Shown in pieces: positions 34,901 to 47,025 of a stretch of DNA of 64,000 nucleotides. Source of the stretch: Aphelenchoides besseyi (Eukaryota > Nematoda > Chromadorea > Rhabditida > Aphelenchoididae). How positions within the stretch are numbered: position 1 is the first letter of the stretch; each line of letters starts with the position of its first letter. The translations under genes and the position numbers were made by a program. The notes beneath the pieces are model-generated. The model saw only the letters and a list, made by a program, of their open reading frames with translations. It was not told where the DNA came from and did no database searches. The stretch lies in the NCBI GenBank assembly GCA_024699855.1, contig JAMPIQ010000002.1, positions 5,456,001-5,520,000 on the forward strand, given 5' to 3'.

Positions 34901-37900
34901 AGAGTTTGTTGGGTGAAGAAGACGATCAATGCGAAGTGACCAACGAGGAAACTGGTGAAGTGGTTAACATCACTTGCAGTGCAGCAAACAAGACCACCGG
35001 TGCTGATGACGACATTGCCAATTTGTTACTCGGTGATGGTCAAGGTGGAAATGAAACAGAAGTCGGAGGTGAAAATGCAACAGTACGTTGTTCAAAAACA
35101 GAATTCGGTAATCGGTTTATTTCATTAACATCATTTGAAAGTTGTATTTTCAGGCTGTTGTCCGGATTGGTATACTCCAGCTGAAGGACCAAAGTATCAC
35201 GGATGTCCAGATTTCGTTTTGGGCTCATGCAACGATACACAATACGGTTGTTGCTCGAATGACGAAGTGACACTCGCACGTGGTCCCAATCAAGAAGGTT
35301 GCGGTGATCCGAGCTGTGCTGCTTCTTTGTTCGGTTGTTGCAAAGATCGTAAGACAATCGCATTTGGACCTCATTATTTGGGATGCGAACGTTCGACATT
35401 CGATTGCGAACAATCGGAATACGGTTGTTGTCGTAAGTGTGTGTAATGTTTGCAAGTCTAATGATTTTGTTCTAGCGGACGGTGAAACTGCGGCTTTGGG
35501 TAAAAATGGAACGGGATGCGGTTCCGACTGTCTTTTGACCAAATACGGCTGTTGTAAGTTTTGCAACTTTATATTTTGATTACATAATCATCAATCAAAT
35601 TTAAGGTCCCGATGGAGTCACCGTTGCCAAAGGCGCCAACAACGAAAACTGCGGTTGTCAAGTGGCTCAATATGGATGTTGTAAGTTTTATTGCAAAGAC
35701 TCTTCAACTTCAGAAGATTTGTGTTCATTAAATGCGATTAAATCTTAGGTCCTGATGGTAAAACCGACGCTAAAGGACCGAACTTCGCCGGTTGTCCAGA
35801 AACTTGTGCTCAAAGTCGTCACGGTTGTTGTCGTGAGTTGTCTAATTGATTATGCAAATTTCCCATATTTTTGTTCAGCTGATGGCAAGACAACTGCGCG
35901 TGGACCGAATAAAGAAGGATGTCCGTGTCAATACACACGATGGGGTTGCTGTGAGTTTTATTGGCGGATTGAACTTATAATCTCCATCGTTTTCAAATTT
36001 TAGGTCCTGACGGAGAGACCACAGCATTAGGACCACGAAAAGAAGGATGCGATGATTGTCGTCACGCCAAGTAACCAAATTAGCAAGCTAACAATTTGAA
36101 AAATCTTTTTTAGATACGGATGTTGTCCAGATGGTGAAAGTAAAGCGTTTGGACCGAACTTTGCTGGCTGTCCATCGACGACTGCTGCACCGTACATTGT
36201 CGCTGGAACTGTATCGCCACAACGTAGTAGTACGTGATACAAGTCTTTTGCTTCCATTAATTTCTTCGTTTCAGTTGCGTGTAATTTGCCTGAAGACAAA
36301 GGAGAAGTTTGTCATCGCGGCTATCAACTTGCATGGTTCTACAACACCGCTGAAAGTCGCTGTACTCAATTCTGGTACGGTGGATGCAAAGGTATGCTCA
36401 ATAACTGAAACCTAAGAGTTAGAAGACGATTGTAGGAAACCAGAACAGATTTTCAAGTCAGGAAGAGTGCGAAGCCGTGTGTTACGGTAAGTGTACATAT
36501 AATTTGAAAACAACAGGGTATACTAGAAATGTAAAATAACTTTTTGCCACCAACTTATTTGCGCGCATAACGCTCTATCTGAAAAATCATCTTACATATG
36601 AAATTTATAAAAGTTTACGGCTCATTTTCTGCGCTTCTTCTTTGTTGGTTCCTGAAATTTAAACGACGTTTGAATTCAATAACCATTGTCTACCATTTAA
36701 AGTAAAACCGGACGTCTATTCGACATATTTCGATGGTATCTCCATAGTGATGGATAACTGAGGATGACAAAAAAATCAAAGAAATTTGCCGTTCGATGTC
36801 TGCGAAAGCAGCTATTAGAAGCCGATTGACATTCGAAGGAGTGACCGGTACTATTTTAGCTATGTAAACATTTGCGATTTGAGTCGCAATTTTCAGTTCA
36901 ACGACATATATCACCTTTATCTTCTTACCGTTCTTTCCGCATAACAACGCCAAAAAGCTACTTGTGCTGCTCGCGCAACTCCGCCATTTTACCTAAACTC
37001 TTGCGCAAATTCCATTGGCGGATGACTTATGTCAAATCCACGAGAGTTTGATTCTTTTCAACCACAATCTATGTATTTTTAGAACCACCAGAGAAAGGAC
37101 GATGTTATTTGCCGAAGGTCGAAGGTCCAGCACGTTGTACGAACTTGGCAGCTCGCTATTGGTACGACTATGAGACGAAGCAATGCGCCGCTTTCTGGTA
37201 TCGCGGATGTCTCGGTAATTTTAAGTAATCGAACCTTAAAAACTTACTTTAAAGGCAACGCCAACAACTTTAATACATTCGAAGAGTGCATAGTAAGTTT
37301 AACATTTGTTCATAATGTGAATAATGTCAATTTCTAGTCTTTCTGTCGTGGCATTGGACCTCTCGAAGAACCGACTCCTCAATTGCCGGCACCATATCCG
37401 CCCACTGAAATTCGTCGTTACGAACCGGAGCCTCGCTATCCACCGGCTCAACCACAGTCCGAATCTCCGCAACATCCGGCAGTACCATACGGTTAGTTTG
37501 CACGTTTCAAGATCACGAATTGTGGAAATGAGTGCATCACGTTTTTAACCAAACATATTAACTATTGTGTAGTTTGTTTGTTTTGTGAGTTTAGCTGATG
37601 ACTACGAATTGAAAGTCTCACCACACGTGGACGAAACACAAGATCAATTGAAAGAAGAACAACGTCGCGCACAAGAGGCGGAACGTCGAACTCAAGCGGA
37701 ACAGCAATATCGTGTTCTGGAAGAACAACGTCGAATTCAAGAAGAAGAAATACGTCGGCGTGATCAAGAATTGCTAAATCAGCGACGTGCTGAAGAAGAG
37801 AACAAGCGTCAACAAGTCGATCAAGAATATCAACAACGATTGGAAGAACAACGAAGACAAGAAGAAGAACGCAAAGAACAGGAACGTCAACGTCTTATTC

Positions 37901-40900
37901 AAATTCAACAAATGAGCACAACAACATCACTGGTAACTTCGAATTTTGTTAGCACTGCAGCACCACGAACTTGGGATGAGATTTGTCGATTGGCGGTTGA
38001 TCCGGGAACTTGTGATCGTGCTGTAGATATGTGGTACTTTGATAGTGGTACCGGTGTTTGTTCCAAATTCATTTACACGAATTGTGGTGGCAACTACAAT
38101 CGATTTGAATCGCGTGAGAGTTGTGAACGCAGCTGCGGTCATTTGAGACACCCAATCGTTCAAAATTATCCAACATTGGTTACGTCGACTGTTGTTTCCG
38201 TAGGCCGTACACGCAGACCGGCTGCTCGTGAGTTGCAATCATCAGAATGATTGAATTTACACTGTCTTTTCACGTACTTTTAATAATCGCCTTCAATCAA
38301 CACGTGTGTGTGTTTCTCTCGCCTTCAGTTTTTAATTCTCTTTAATATGTAATCAAGTTGTAGTTGTAATCATGAGTTTGCAGCCAAATCAAGCACTGCT
38401 TGTAATATGCCAAAAGATGTCGGACGTTGCACTGGACACTTCAGTTCGTACTATTACGATCGCGACTTGGGTGTTTGCGAATTATTCCAATACTCTGGTT
38501 GGTTTCTAGTTCTCTATTTACGTTAATTTGACTTATTTTCAGGCTGTGGTGGCAACTCTAATCGCTTCAATTCGCGCTTGCAATGTGAAGAAACCTGTCT
38601 TCATCCAGCACCGCAAGTCGCTGCTGTTGCTCCCAGTTTTCCACAAACTCTTGGTGCCCAACGTGAGTTTTCCAAAAAAGTTCAGATCATAAAAGCCGTC
38701 ATTTCAGTAGTTGTCAACAATCAAGACTCACGACGTTGCGATTTGCCAAAGGATCAAGGACCGTGTTCGGAGTTCGTTCACAAGTGGTACTACAACAACC
38801 AAGACGGCACATGTAACAAGTTCTACTACGGTAACTTCAATGGGCAAACAAACATTAAACGAACATATTCAGGCGGATGCCAAGGAAACACCAACAGATA
38901 CGATTCGGAAAGTGAATGCAGAGCAGCTTGCGGAAATCATGCTGGTGAGTAATCTGTTTCATTGTAATGAATTCATCGAAACCTTTAGATCCATGCACTT
39001 TGCCTCCGGTTAAAGGTCCATGCGAAGGTAATCGTCGTCGTTACTACTACAATGCTCAACAGCAACAATGTACTGAGTTCACGTACGGCGGCTGCATTGT
39101 AAGACCAAGAATTGAAAACGAATCTAAGCGAACACTCAATTTTCAGCCCAACAGCAACAACTTCGCAACGATCGAAGAGTGCGAGCAGCGTTGCAAACGT
39201 GCGTAATTTTCTTTTAATCAATTAGTCGGGAGTTCACAAAAAGTTAATCCATTTAATTTGTTGGGATCTCGACGGTTTTTTGCACACCACATAATTACTA
39301 TTCGCTGTTCTTCTACTGCCAACTTTGCCATTACTCTTCTTCCACTCACCTCTATTTCAATGCGGACATTTCACCGCTCTCACTGCTGCCACTTTCTTTT
39401 CTCTAAAACTGCACTCAATTATCCGCCATTCTTGTTTCTTTCCGTTGGCTATTTAAGAATAAACGTGACGTATGGTAACTAGCACACGGTATCTAATCAT
39501 TTTGCACATTTTCAATGGTGACAGAGAACTTGGTGTTGGTATTTGAGTTGAATGATAGTTAGAATTATGGTCATCAAACGAACAATCTTTTTAAATCAGC
39601 TCTTTAGCCAAAGGAAACCACGAGCGTCGTCGTGTCTACACGATTTACGATGAAACAGAAGCCAATTTGGTCGAGAACACACAAGATCAAGACGACGAGC
39701 TTGGACGACCTTTGGAGATGATCGCGTTGAACTCCAATTCGCCGACAACCGCGAATTCCGTTTATTCAGTAGATAGCACAAACACAAAAGGAGGTAACTC
39801 GGCGGTTGTTGAATTTGCCACAGGACATGAGGGAGACGAAAATCAAATTGAAATTGTACCCGAAGAAGTGACCTCTCATCCACAAATATCAGAATTACCA
39901 GGTATCTAAAAAACAAGAATATGAATGAATTGGACTTCTAGAATTGTGTGCTCTGCCTGAGGATCGTGGTACTTGTTACGGAAGCTATGTTCGCTATCGT
40001 TACAATATGGAAAAGAGAAAGTGTGTTTCATTCAACTACACCGGATGTCAATCGAATCCAAATCCAAACAATTTTGATTCAATCGACGCGTGTGAACGAG
40101 CATGCGGACGTTATCGACTTCAAGATGTTTGTTCGACTCCGGCTGTTACTGGTATTTGTAATCTGCGTATTCATAAATGGTACTACGATATCGAATCAAA
40201 ATCGTGCAAAATCTTTTTGTATTCTGGTAAGTCGAAATGGACAAGCTATAACTGCTGACTTCGTTTAAAGGTTGTGCCAACAGTGGAAATCGTTTTTCGT
40301 CGGCAAGCGAATGTTTGGCTTTGTGTCAAACAGAAATTCAATCGAATCAGAACGAAGATGCATGTTTGCAACCACGTGATTCTGGACCATGCACAGATTC
40401 CATTACTCAGTGGTACTACGATCCATCGATTGGCGATTGCCGCAAATTTACTTTTGGTGGCTGTCGTGGTTCCAAGAATCGTTTCAATACACACAATGAT
40501 TGTTTGCGACAATGTCGAGCTCCGGTAGCTCAAGTGAAAGCACAAATGGATCCGAAAGGTTGGCAATATAGAATAGACACTTCTTATGATTGACTTCAGA
40601 AGTTTGCTCAATGCCTTTTGAAGCGGGAAGTTGTAGTGGTGTTCAAAAACGCTGGTTCTTCGACTTCAATGCACGTCGTTGTCGGTCATTCACGTACAGT
40701 GGATGTGAAGGCAACATGAACAATCATGAATCAGAATTGGAATGTTTCAACTTTTGGTTGGTTCGAAATTCATATTCAGAAAACCAAATCTTAATCTTTA
40801 TAGCAAACAGTTCGTCAATCGTGCTTATATCGAAAGTAAACCTCGTCCGCGAATTATTGCCTCACAACAGGGAGCATTTACGGCCGGAGCAACCGTAGAG

Positions 40901-41322
40901 TTGCGATGCATTTTTGAAGCTTCAGATGTCAGTGTTGTTTGGTATCGCAATGATACAAAGCTCAGCATTATCGACAATGCCGATCGTCGTTATACGGTAA
41001 AAGTATAGCAGAAGCAAAGAAATTGACTTTTATGTTTTCAGTCACTTGGCAATCTTCTTCGAATCGTCAACGCACGACCGCAAGATGGTGGTCGTTTTAC
41101 TTGTGCTTCAGGTCAATCAAGTGTTCTTTCCGAACCGTTTTCAGTTACAATTAAAGGTTAGAGATTACAAAACAATCACAACGTCTTTTGTATTTAGCGT
41201 TATCGTTTGAAATCTGCACTGATCGTGGAAGTGAAACGACATGTCAAATGGTCAAGAGATCGAATTTGTGTTCTCATAGCCGATACGCCACGTTTTGTTG
41301 TCGCACGTGTACTGCTACCTAA
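31965..41322 (+). CDS. mig-6-like (papilin): Papilin-like secreted matrix protein (MIG-6 type): TSP1, spacer, papilin cassettes, 10 Kunitz, Ig, PLAC
   Basis: Papilins are basement-membrane glycoproteins related to ADAMTS non-catalytic regions. The signal peptide is LPLFLTILLVTTCNAW. A first TSP1 repeat (SGSWGQWQ, SCGGG) leads into the Cys-rich/spacer region (CELTCKPTIGSFYYKW, CDGKLGS, CGVCNGKGTTCKG, NGYNDLITLPMGATSIKIEE). Six further TSP1 repeats follow from 33570 to 34770 (WSACSVSCGKG, WESCSESCG, WSACSEKCG, WSKCSTECGHG, WSNCSEE/CGGGVQTR). Next are about ten papilin cassettes, then ten Kunitz domains with a charged coiled coil between the second and third. An Ig domain (ATVELRCIFEASDVSVVWYR to GGRFTCASG) and a PLAC-type Cys motif (CTDRGSETTCQMVKRSNLCS) close the protein. 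TAA is at 41320-41322 and AATAAA at 41382. Many exons; alternative splicing is plausible, since C. elegans mig-6 has short and long forms. Confidence 0.93.
34766..36180 (+). repeat. Tandem papilin cassettes within the papilin gene
   Basis: About ten units of the form Tyr/Phe-Gly-Cys-Cys-x(2-4)-Asp-Gly-x-Thr-x-Ala-x-Gly-Pro-x3-Gly-Cys are strung together (for example FGCC...ADGPDGQGC, YGCCSNDEVTLARGPNQEGC, WGCCPDGETTALGPRKEGC, YGCCPDGESKAFGPNFAGC). Several are bounded by introns at the same place, just after Gly-Cys-Cys, which suggests growth by exon duplication. Confidence 0.85.
36270..40760 (+). repeat. Array of ten Kunitz (BPTI-like) domains within the papilin gene
   Basis: Domains start near 36277, 37097, 37984, 38404, 38734, 38992, 39946, 40128, 40359 and 40604; each has the C-x8-C...YYY/F...C...GGC...C...C pattern. 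The residue after the second Cys (P1) reads His, Thr, Asp, Thr, Ser, Glu, Tyr, Asn, Thr, Ser in order. None is Arg or Lys, so trypsin-type inhibition is not expected. Most domains are split by an intron near the GGC position. Confidence 0.85.
36690..36995 (-). CDS. Possible small gene nested in a papilin intron
   Basis: The papilin intron at about 36488-37080 is roughly ten times longer than its neighbours. On the opposite strand an ATG in good context (AAAATGGCGGAGTTGCGCGAG) precedes a possible intron. An open frame of about 79 codons follows, reading KIKVIYVVELKIATQIANVY and VNRLLIAAFADIERQISLIF. No family is recognised. The frame is longer than other non-coding frames in introns here, but it is unproven. 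Confidence 0.25.
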
Positions 41323-41399
41323 AGCAACTAACTTTTCAATTTATTTATCTCTGTCACCAACTATCAATCGTTATTTTGTCAAATAAAATGTTCAATGAC

Positions 41400-44300
41400 T
41401 ATGGGAATTAGGTTATCCGAACAAAACAACATCCATGCTTCGACTAAAAGATTCGATCGAATGATGTTCTTGCAATCAGCAACCAGTGCGAATCGGCATC
41501 AGATTTTCGTAGTGTTTTCGGGGTATAAACGTAGGAGTGAGAAAGTAACTCGATTTTGAATTCATCATTTTGCTTGAGGCTATTCACTTGGTTATTTCTT
41601 TTGTCACATCTTTCATTTACTCGCATCTTGCACTTGAACCTTCCGCGTTCACACTTTTGCAGACATAAACCCTAAGACTTTAACTTGACCTTACGACTTC
41701 GAATTTCATTTTCAGTTCACTTGAACTCGAGATATCAAATCGAATAATTTCCGGTTTTTTGCACGTTCTCCAGTTTCACCTGACATACGGTTTGTTGTCG
41801 AGGGTTTCAGCTGCGCGATAATTTGTGTCTATTGCCCGAACACTAAAGTTCAATCTTTGCTTTACAACGGCCGTTAAGGTATCTTGGTCTTCACGGTTAT
41901 TTTTATTTTCTGTCGACTCTAATCGAATTTTCCGAACCGAAATGCTTTCGCACAATTTGAACAGTAAGAGCGGTTTGGTTGGGAATTTAATTTGTCGTTA
42001 GTTGCAACGTGTTGGAGAATTGAATCAGCAGTTGCGGGTGTTCGTGTCAAATTAGTTGACTACAGTCTCAAAATTTGCGTATTTCGATGTTGACGTTTTG
42101 AATTTTCTGCTCAAGAGCACACCGTCCGTCAATTTACGTTGCCGCAAATTCTGTTTGATTTCACCCTTCAATTGTGATGAGTTCGATAGCTCCAGCATTT
42201 CAAACGTTCGAGAACGTGTATCAGCAACCCGAGAATAACGCGGAACATGTACTGCAATCCCAAGAGAAGCCGCTACATCAGATAGTGCTCTTGAACATTA
42301 GATGCGATTTCCCATGTTTTGTGGCATTCGCTCTTTCTATTCAACATCTTTGGCGCTAATGAACAAATCTTGTTTCGTTGTTCTTTCTACTGCGATTGGG
42401 ACTCTTCCAAGAACTGAAAGTTTTTGCAAATCGTCAGTTTTTCTGTACTGTTACTATCTCGCTTCTTTATATTAACTTAACGGTTATAAAGTTCTTTGTT
42501 CGTTTATCGTACACTTACAATTTTTGAGCACCTGACAAACTTATCACACTCGTCTCTTTGTTTTTGTCACAAAGTACCCTGAACGACGTTTCTCTCGGTT
42601 GGTTCTTTTGGCAAAAATGACGTACTCGAGATTCTGTTTCGGTAACGTCCACTGTGCGCGTTGTATTGGTCAGTGCCATAAGCCAATTTGTGAGCGTAAA
42701 TTTTCGCAAAGTCCACAATTGTATTTCAGAAAGAGCACTCAAACACACTTCCATTTGAGTAACTCAACTGTTTTTCAATTCTGTGGACGAAATTTTGTTA
42801 CAAAAAGTTCAAAAAAACTCGGAACCTCGTGGGAAGTTTGTTTTGTGGCTACGTGTTGATTTAACTTTCGATAACCGAGTGTTGATCGGAGTTGTGAAAG
42901 AGAGAAATAGAGGAATTAAGTGCCAAATCAAAACAATTTGCTTCGCACTTTCTAAAGGTGGCGATCTTTTCGTTCTCGAAGACAAATGTCCGTCGGGCGT
43001 GTCGTGATACAAAGAAGTCCGATCAATGGAAATAATTAGCTCGTCGTTTGGACACTTGACACGATCTCAAGAAAAAGCAGTCAGATGGTCGTAAACGAGA
43101 TTGAAAAAGCCAATCGGCTTTTAAACGTGAAACGAGGACAAGATTCTACCTTCTTGGTTGCTCCGTTTACACGTCCGTCTGCCTGTCACTTTCAGCCTAA
43201 ACCGGCTGTTGATTTGGAGGCGACAAATTTAAAATTTCGTGCTCTCTACAAGAATTTGACGAATTCCAATCTTGACAAGTGGTCACTCGAAACAATTGTT
43301 TAATGGCCATTGCTATGATTTGCCTATGACGTCAATTCACGCTCTCATTTCTCCTTCTTGTACTCGAAATAAACCGGAACCAAACGGCTGTGGCCAATTT
43401 GCTGTCTCATTCTTTTGGTTGGCGTTGACATTTGTGCTCATCTCTCGAATCAATGGCTACATTTCAGCTTAGACGGTCTTCCGTGTTGTTACCAAAAGAA
43501 ATCTCGATTTCGTACTTTCTCCAAAAAACTGACTTAAGGGAAATTCGATTCTCTCCACCTCAACGAATGGCACTTTGCGCGTTCACTTTCTTCCTTTGTT
43601 CGTCTGGTACTCATCATTTGGAACGGCAGTGGTTGGCACTCTTGTTTTGGCTTCAATTATTCCTACGGTTAGATAACTTATTGGCTAGCAATTTTGAAAT
43701 AGCCGCAATTGTTTTTTTGTTTACAAACATTTTAAATTTAAACTTCTACGCCTTCAAAGCTATTGCGCTCGTTAATTCAAATCGACCTTTTCCATGAGTT
43801 CATTTACGAATTTCGTCTGCTTAGTCAACACTAATCGAATAAACAAGCTTCTCTAACCCTTTATTGTCTTGCATTCCATTTAATGGCTATTTCATTGAAC
43901 ATCGATTGTGCGATTTCCTTCTGTTCATTGGAGAGAAAACAACTTTGTTTTTTGCACTTATGACGAAAAAACAAAGACTATTCCCTGGACACATTTCTTA
44001 GCCGTGGATTGTAATTTGAAAACCCAAACCTTTTGAGCTCAACTTGTTACTGTTTGAAGAATACAAGACTTCAAAGATTTTCAGTGGTTAAAGGTTCACA
44101 AATCGAATTTCCTTAATCCACTTCTGCGTAGCTTTTGACCACTCTCTAAACGTTTTTTTCTTAAATTTCACGTTTTCTCTTTGTGTTAGGCCCTGTTAAT
44201 ATCTTTGATTATATGGTGTGAAACCTCAAATAATTGATTAGAAGTATTTGAATTTCCGCGTAATGTGAATTTAATAATACGGTTATCGGTTTTAGTCTTT

Positions 44301-44690
44301 GATCAACTTACTTCCTTCTCTCATTTACGATTCTATTAAAGCAGTCGACAGTCACATATTCTGTCTCACTGTTTACTGATTCTTATGGTTATATTTGACT
44401 TGTAGTTTTGAACTTTTTCGGATATCTCAGTTCCTCATTCCAGTTACCCCCGCTCGTACAAACCAGTCAAGTGTGGGCGGACAGGAAGTTTGAAGATTGC
44501 AGTGATGATACAAGGTTTAATACTTTTCGGCACTATTTACATTCATGTCTTTTGCTCTTTTGAGTTTCTGGTTTAAAGCGTTTAAGTATCAAATGGCTGA
44601 AAAAAGTTCGAGGTTATTTATCCGTTCTCGTGCACCTGTTATTATCTCAGATTACATTTCAAACCGCTGTTTTCAGACATCACTTGCGAC
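41400..44690. other. Long stretch with no supported gene
   Basis: About 3.3 kb between the papilin 3' end and the peptide GPCR. Short + strand frames at 42783-43007, 43085-43303 and 43432-43797 look mildly protein-like, but I could not link them by splice sites and recognise no domain. The part near the GPCR probably holds its promoter and 5' leader. Confidence 0.5.
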
Positions 44691-44707
44691 TCAATCATGC
44701 CACAACT

Positions 44708-46244
44708 ATGAACGAAACGGAAAGCACTTCCACGACCATTTTGGTCAGTGAAAATACGGACGTGTTAAACGAAATGAACGATACCGGATGTGATTAGTAA
44801 GTTGGATGACTAATATTGATCATTGAGTTCTATTTTAGCACACCCGGTCCTTTTCTAGCTCAACGCTTTTACTTAGTTGCCATTTTTGGAAGCTCAATCT
44901 CAATCATATCATTGTGCGCCAATGTTTTTCTCTTCAGTGTTTTATGTCGAAAGTAAGTCCAAATATGAGTTATTAATCCAAAGCTTTTTTGTTTAGAAAA
45001 CAACATCGCAATTCGCATTGTCTTTACTTATTACTCCTCGCATTTTGCGATCTCTCCATCGCCTTCTCCTACATACCATTGATGTCAGTGAATGTGCTGG
45101 CCGATTATTTGGAATCGGCATTCCTGTTAAAAACATGGTTTACTTACATGCGAGTGCTCATTACTTTCTGCCATATAGCTATGACAACTTCTGCTTTTTT
45201 GATTCTCGCTGCATGTTTCGAACGATACTGCGTGACATGTTGGCCATCAAAAATCCATTGGGTGAACAAAAATCGTCGATCAATTGCATGTGGTGCAATT
45301 TTTATGGGATTTTTGACTAAGTTCACTCACTTCTTCGAATTTCGAGTGAACATGATGATGCTGTTAACTGAATTGATTGAGATGTTTAGATTATTCACAA
45401 CGAGAATTGCACGGGAGAAATGACGGAGTACGATTTGTCAGCTTCTGATTTGGCTTCGGACTATTACTATAGTTTACTGTGGCGAATTGGGTCAGTAAAT
45501 GAAACTCAGATTGTTTACACTATGCGCTTTCAGATTCCGCAATTTGGTCACCATTTGGTTGCCGTTCTTCTTACTTTTGTTTATGAATTTCAAGATTGTT
45601 CGGGTTTTGCGGAGAAAAGTCACGGAAACAGCTGTGCTGGACAAGCCACGTGAAGTCGAGAGGAAGAAACGAGTGCGTTCGGCTACAAGAACATTTGTTT
45701 GTGTTTGTTTCTCGTATCTTTTGGCCAACACATTGAACGTCATTATAACGATGTTCGAGTACATTGATCCGCACAGTGAGGCAAATGAAGACTCCAATCA
45801 AACAAATTCCTTTTTAGCTTTGATGTACACCGAGCTCATTGTTTTCTATTCGTTTGGCGTCGATATGGTAATCGGAGTTTTTGAAGTCATTAATCGAAAC
45901 TACTTTAGGTTTCCATATTAACAATTCTCGCTGGTTCCTTTCGACCGGTCATCTACTTTGTTTGTATGCCACAACTTCGAAAGGAGATTCTACTACGATT
46001 CAAAACGGCAACTGGTCGACATCGTTACAAAGTGGTGATTGAAAGAAGCCGAACTTTTTAATGATTCAATTTGTTTTAGGATCAATTAAACAACAATACG
46101 GAAGAGCGTTCGTTCGGATACACGACAACGATTCTAATACGTATAAGTACGATGTTGATTCCGCAGTTCTCCTTAAAAACATCCATAGAGTCCGTTGACG
46201 AATCAGATGAAAATGAGCGTTCAAGTCGTGAAGTTTACTTGTGA
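44708..46244 (+). CDS. Class A peptide GPCR, FMRFamide-receptor-like
   Basis: Nematode receptors of this group respond to FMRFamide-like peptides through G proteins in neurons and muscle. The N-terminus (MNETESTSTTILVSENTD) has Asn-x-Ser/Thr sites. The helices follow: LVAIFGSSISIISLCANVFL (TM1), LYLLLLAFCDLSIAFSYIPL (TM2), MRVLITFCHIAMTTSAFLIL (TM3), then FERYCVTCWP, an ERY version of the DRY motif. TM4 is ACGAIFMGFLTKF, TM5 is LVTIWLPFFLLLFMNFKIVR, TM6 is TRTFVCVCFSYLLANTLNVI, and TM7 is SILAGSFRPVIYFVCMP. The tail is Ser-rich. The extracellular loop 2 exon (NCTGEMTEYD) carries the expected Cys. Short introns interrupt between helices. The ligand cannot be told from sequence. Confidence 0.85.
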
Positions 46245-46344
46245 ATTACAATGACCGTGTACTTCTCGTTTATGTATAGTTGTTATTTTATTTTTAACTT
46301 GATTTTTGAATATAAGATCAAATTTTTATTCACAGCACAAATGC

Positions 46345-46704
46345 TCAATTACAAAAATTGTACTTCTCAGTAGCAAGGTACATAATAAAAAAAAACTTTC
46401 GTTGTTTCACCTGTTCACTTAGCCATTTGATCATACGATTAACAAGCAAGTTACTCCACTTTAATTTATCTGCTCGTACAGTCACAGTGTTTGTTCCTGT
46501 ATTGATCAAAGTGCTGAATATGTAGTGCTTCACTGCTTCTCGTGCTGTTCGCGTAGCTGAAGAAGAACCAAAGATCTCAACGAAATCTTCGAAAAACACG
46601 ATCTTTGTGTTGGTAGTCGATTCCAATTCCGTAATCGCCATTGAATCAATTTGACTAACAACCCAAAAACCAAACGGATGTAAACGTAGTAAACGAGTAG
46701 TCAT
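46345..46704 (-). CDS. Small unknown protein, possibly KH-like
   Basis: A single open frame begins MTTRLLRLHPFGFWVVSQID. A GTGAAA...CTACTGAG intron of about 45 bp near its end would give a product of about 104 residues ending KYNFCN. The stretch AITELESTTNTKIVFF followed by VEIFGSSSATRTAREAVKHY recalls the helix-strand-strand-helix of a KH domain (Glu-Leu-Glu...Thr-Asn-Thr-Lys-Ile, then Val-x-Ile-x-Gly). A GXXG loop is not evident, so RNA binding is only a guess. It converges on the GPCR gene; the two stops are about 100 bp apart. Confidence 0.5.
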   Translation of the reverse strand: MTTRLLRLHPFGFWVVSQIDSMAITELESTTNTKIVFFEDFVEIFGSSSATRTAREAVKHYIFSTLINTGTNTVTVRADKLKWSNLLVNRMIKWLSEQVKQRKFFFIMYLATEKYNFCN

Positions 46705-47025
46705 TACGAAACCTACAGTCGATTAGCTACTTCGACAACAACACAATTCGAAGCACCGACAGAAAGTTTTCTTGTAATCGCAATTCCAAAAAATAGCTTC
46801 GATTTTTGTTTGTGTTCAATTGTAACGCGAGAACAATACGACACTAAATGGCGGCTACTTCGCGGAATTCACGCCAAATCGACACCCCATCCGAACAGCG
46901 AAAACAACTTTTATACAATTTTATTCAACAAATTCGACGCTTAAAGCATTAAACAATCATCACCATAGTTAACAAAACAATCACATTGAATAACCCGTTA
47001 TTAGCATCTTAAACGTATAAGTGTT

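Noticed and set aside
42783..43797. Series of + strand frames of 72-121 codons that look mildly protein-like
   Set aside because: I could not connect them through GT-AG introns in a consistent frame and recognised no domain.
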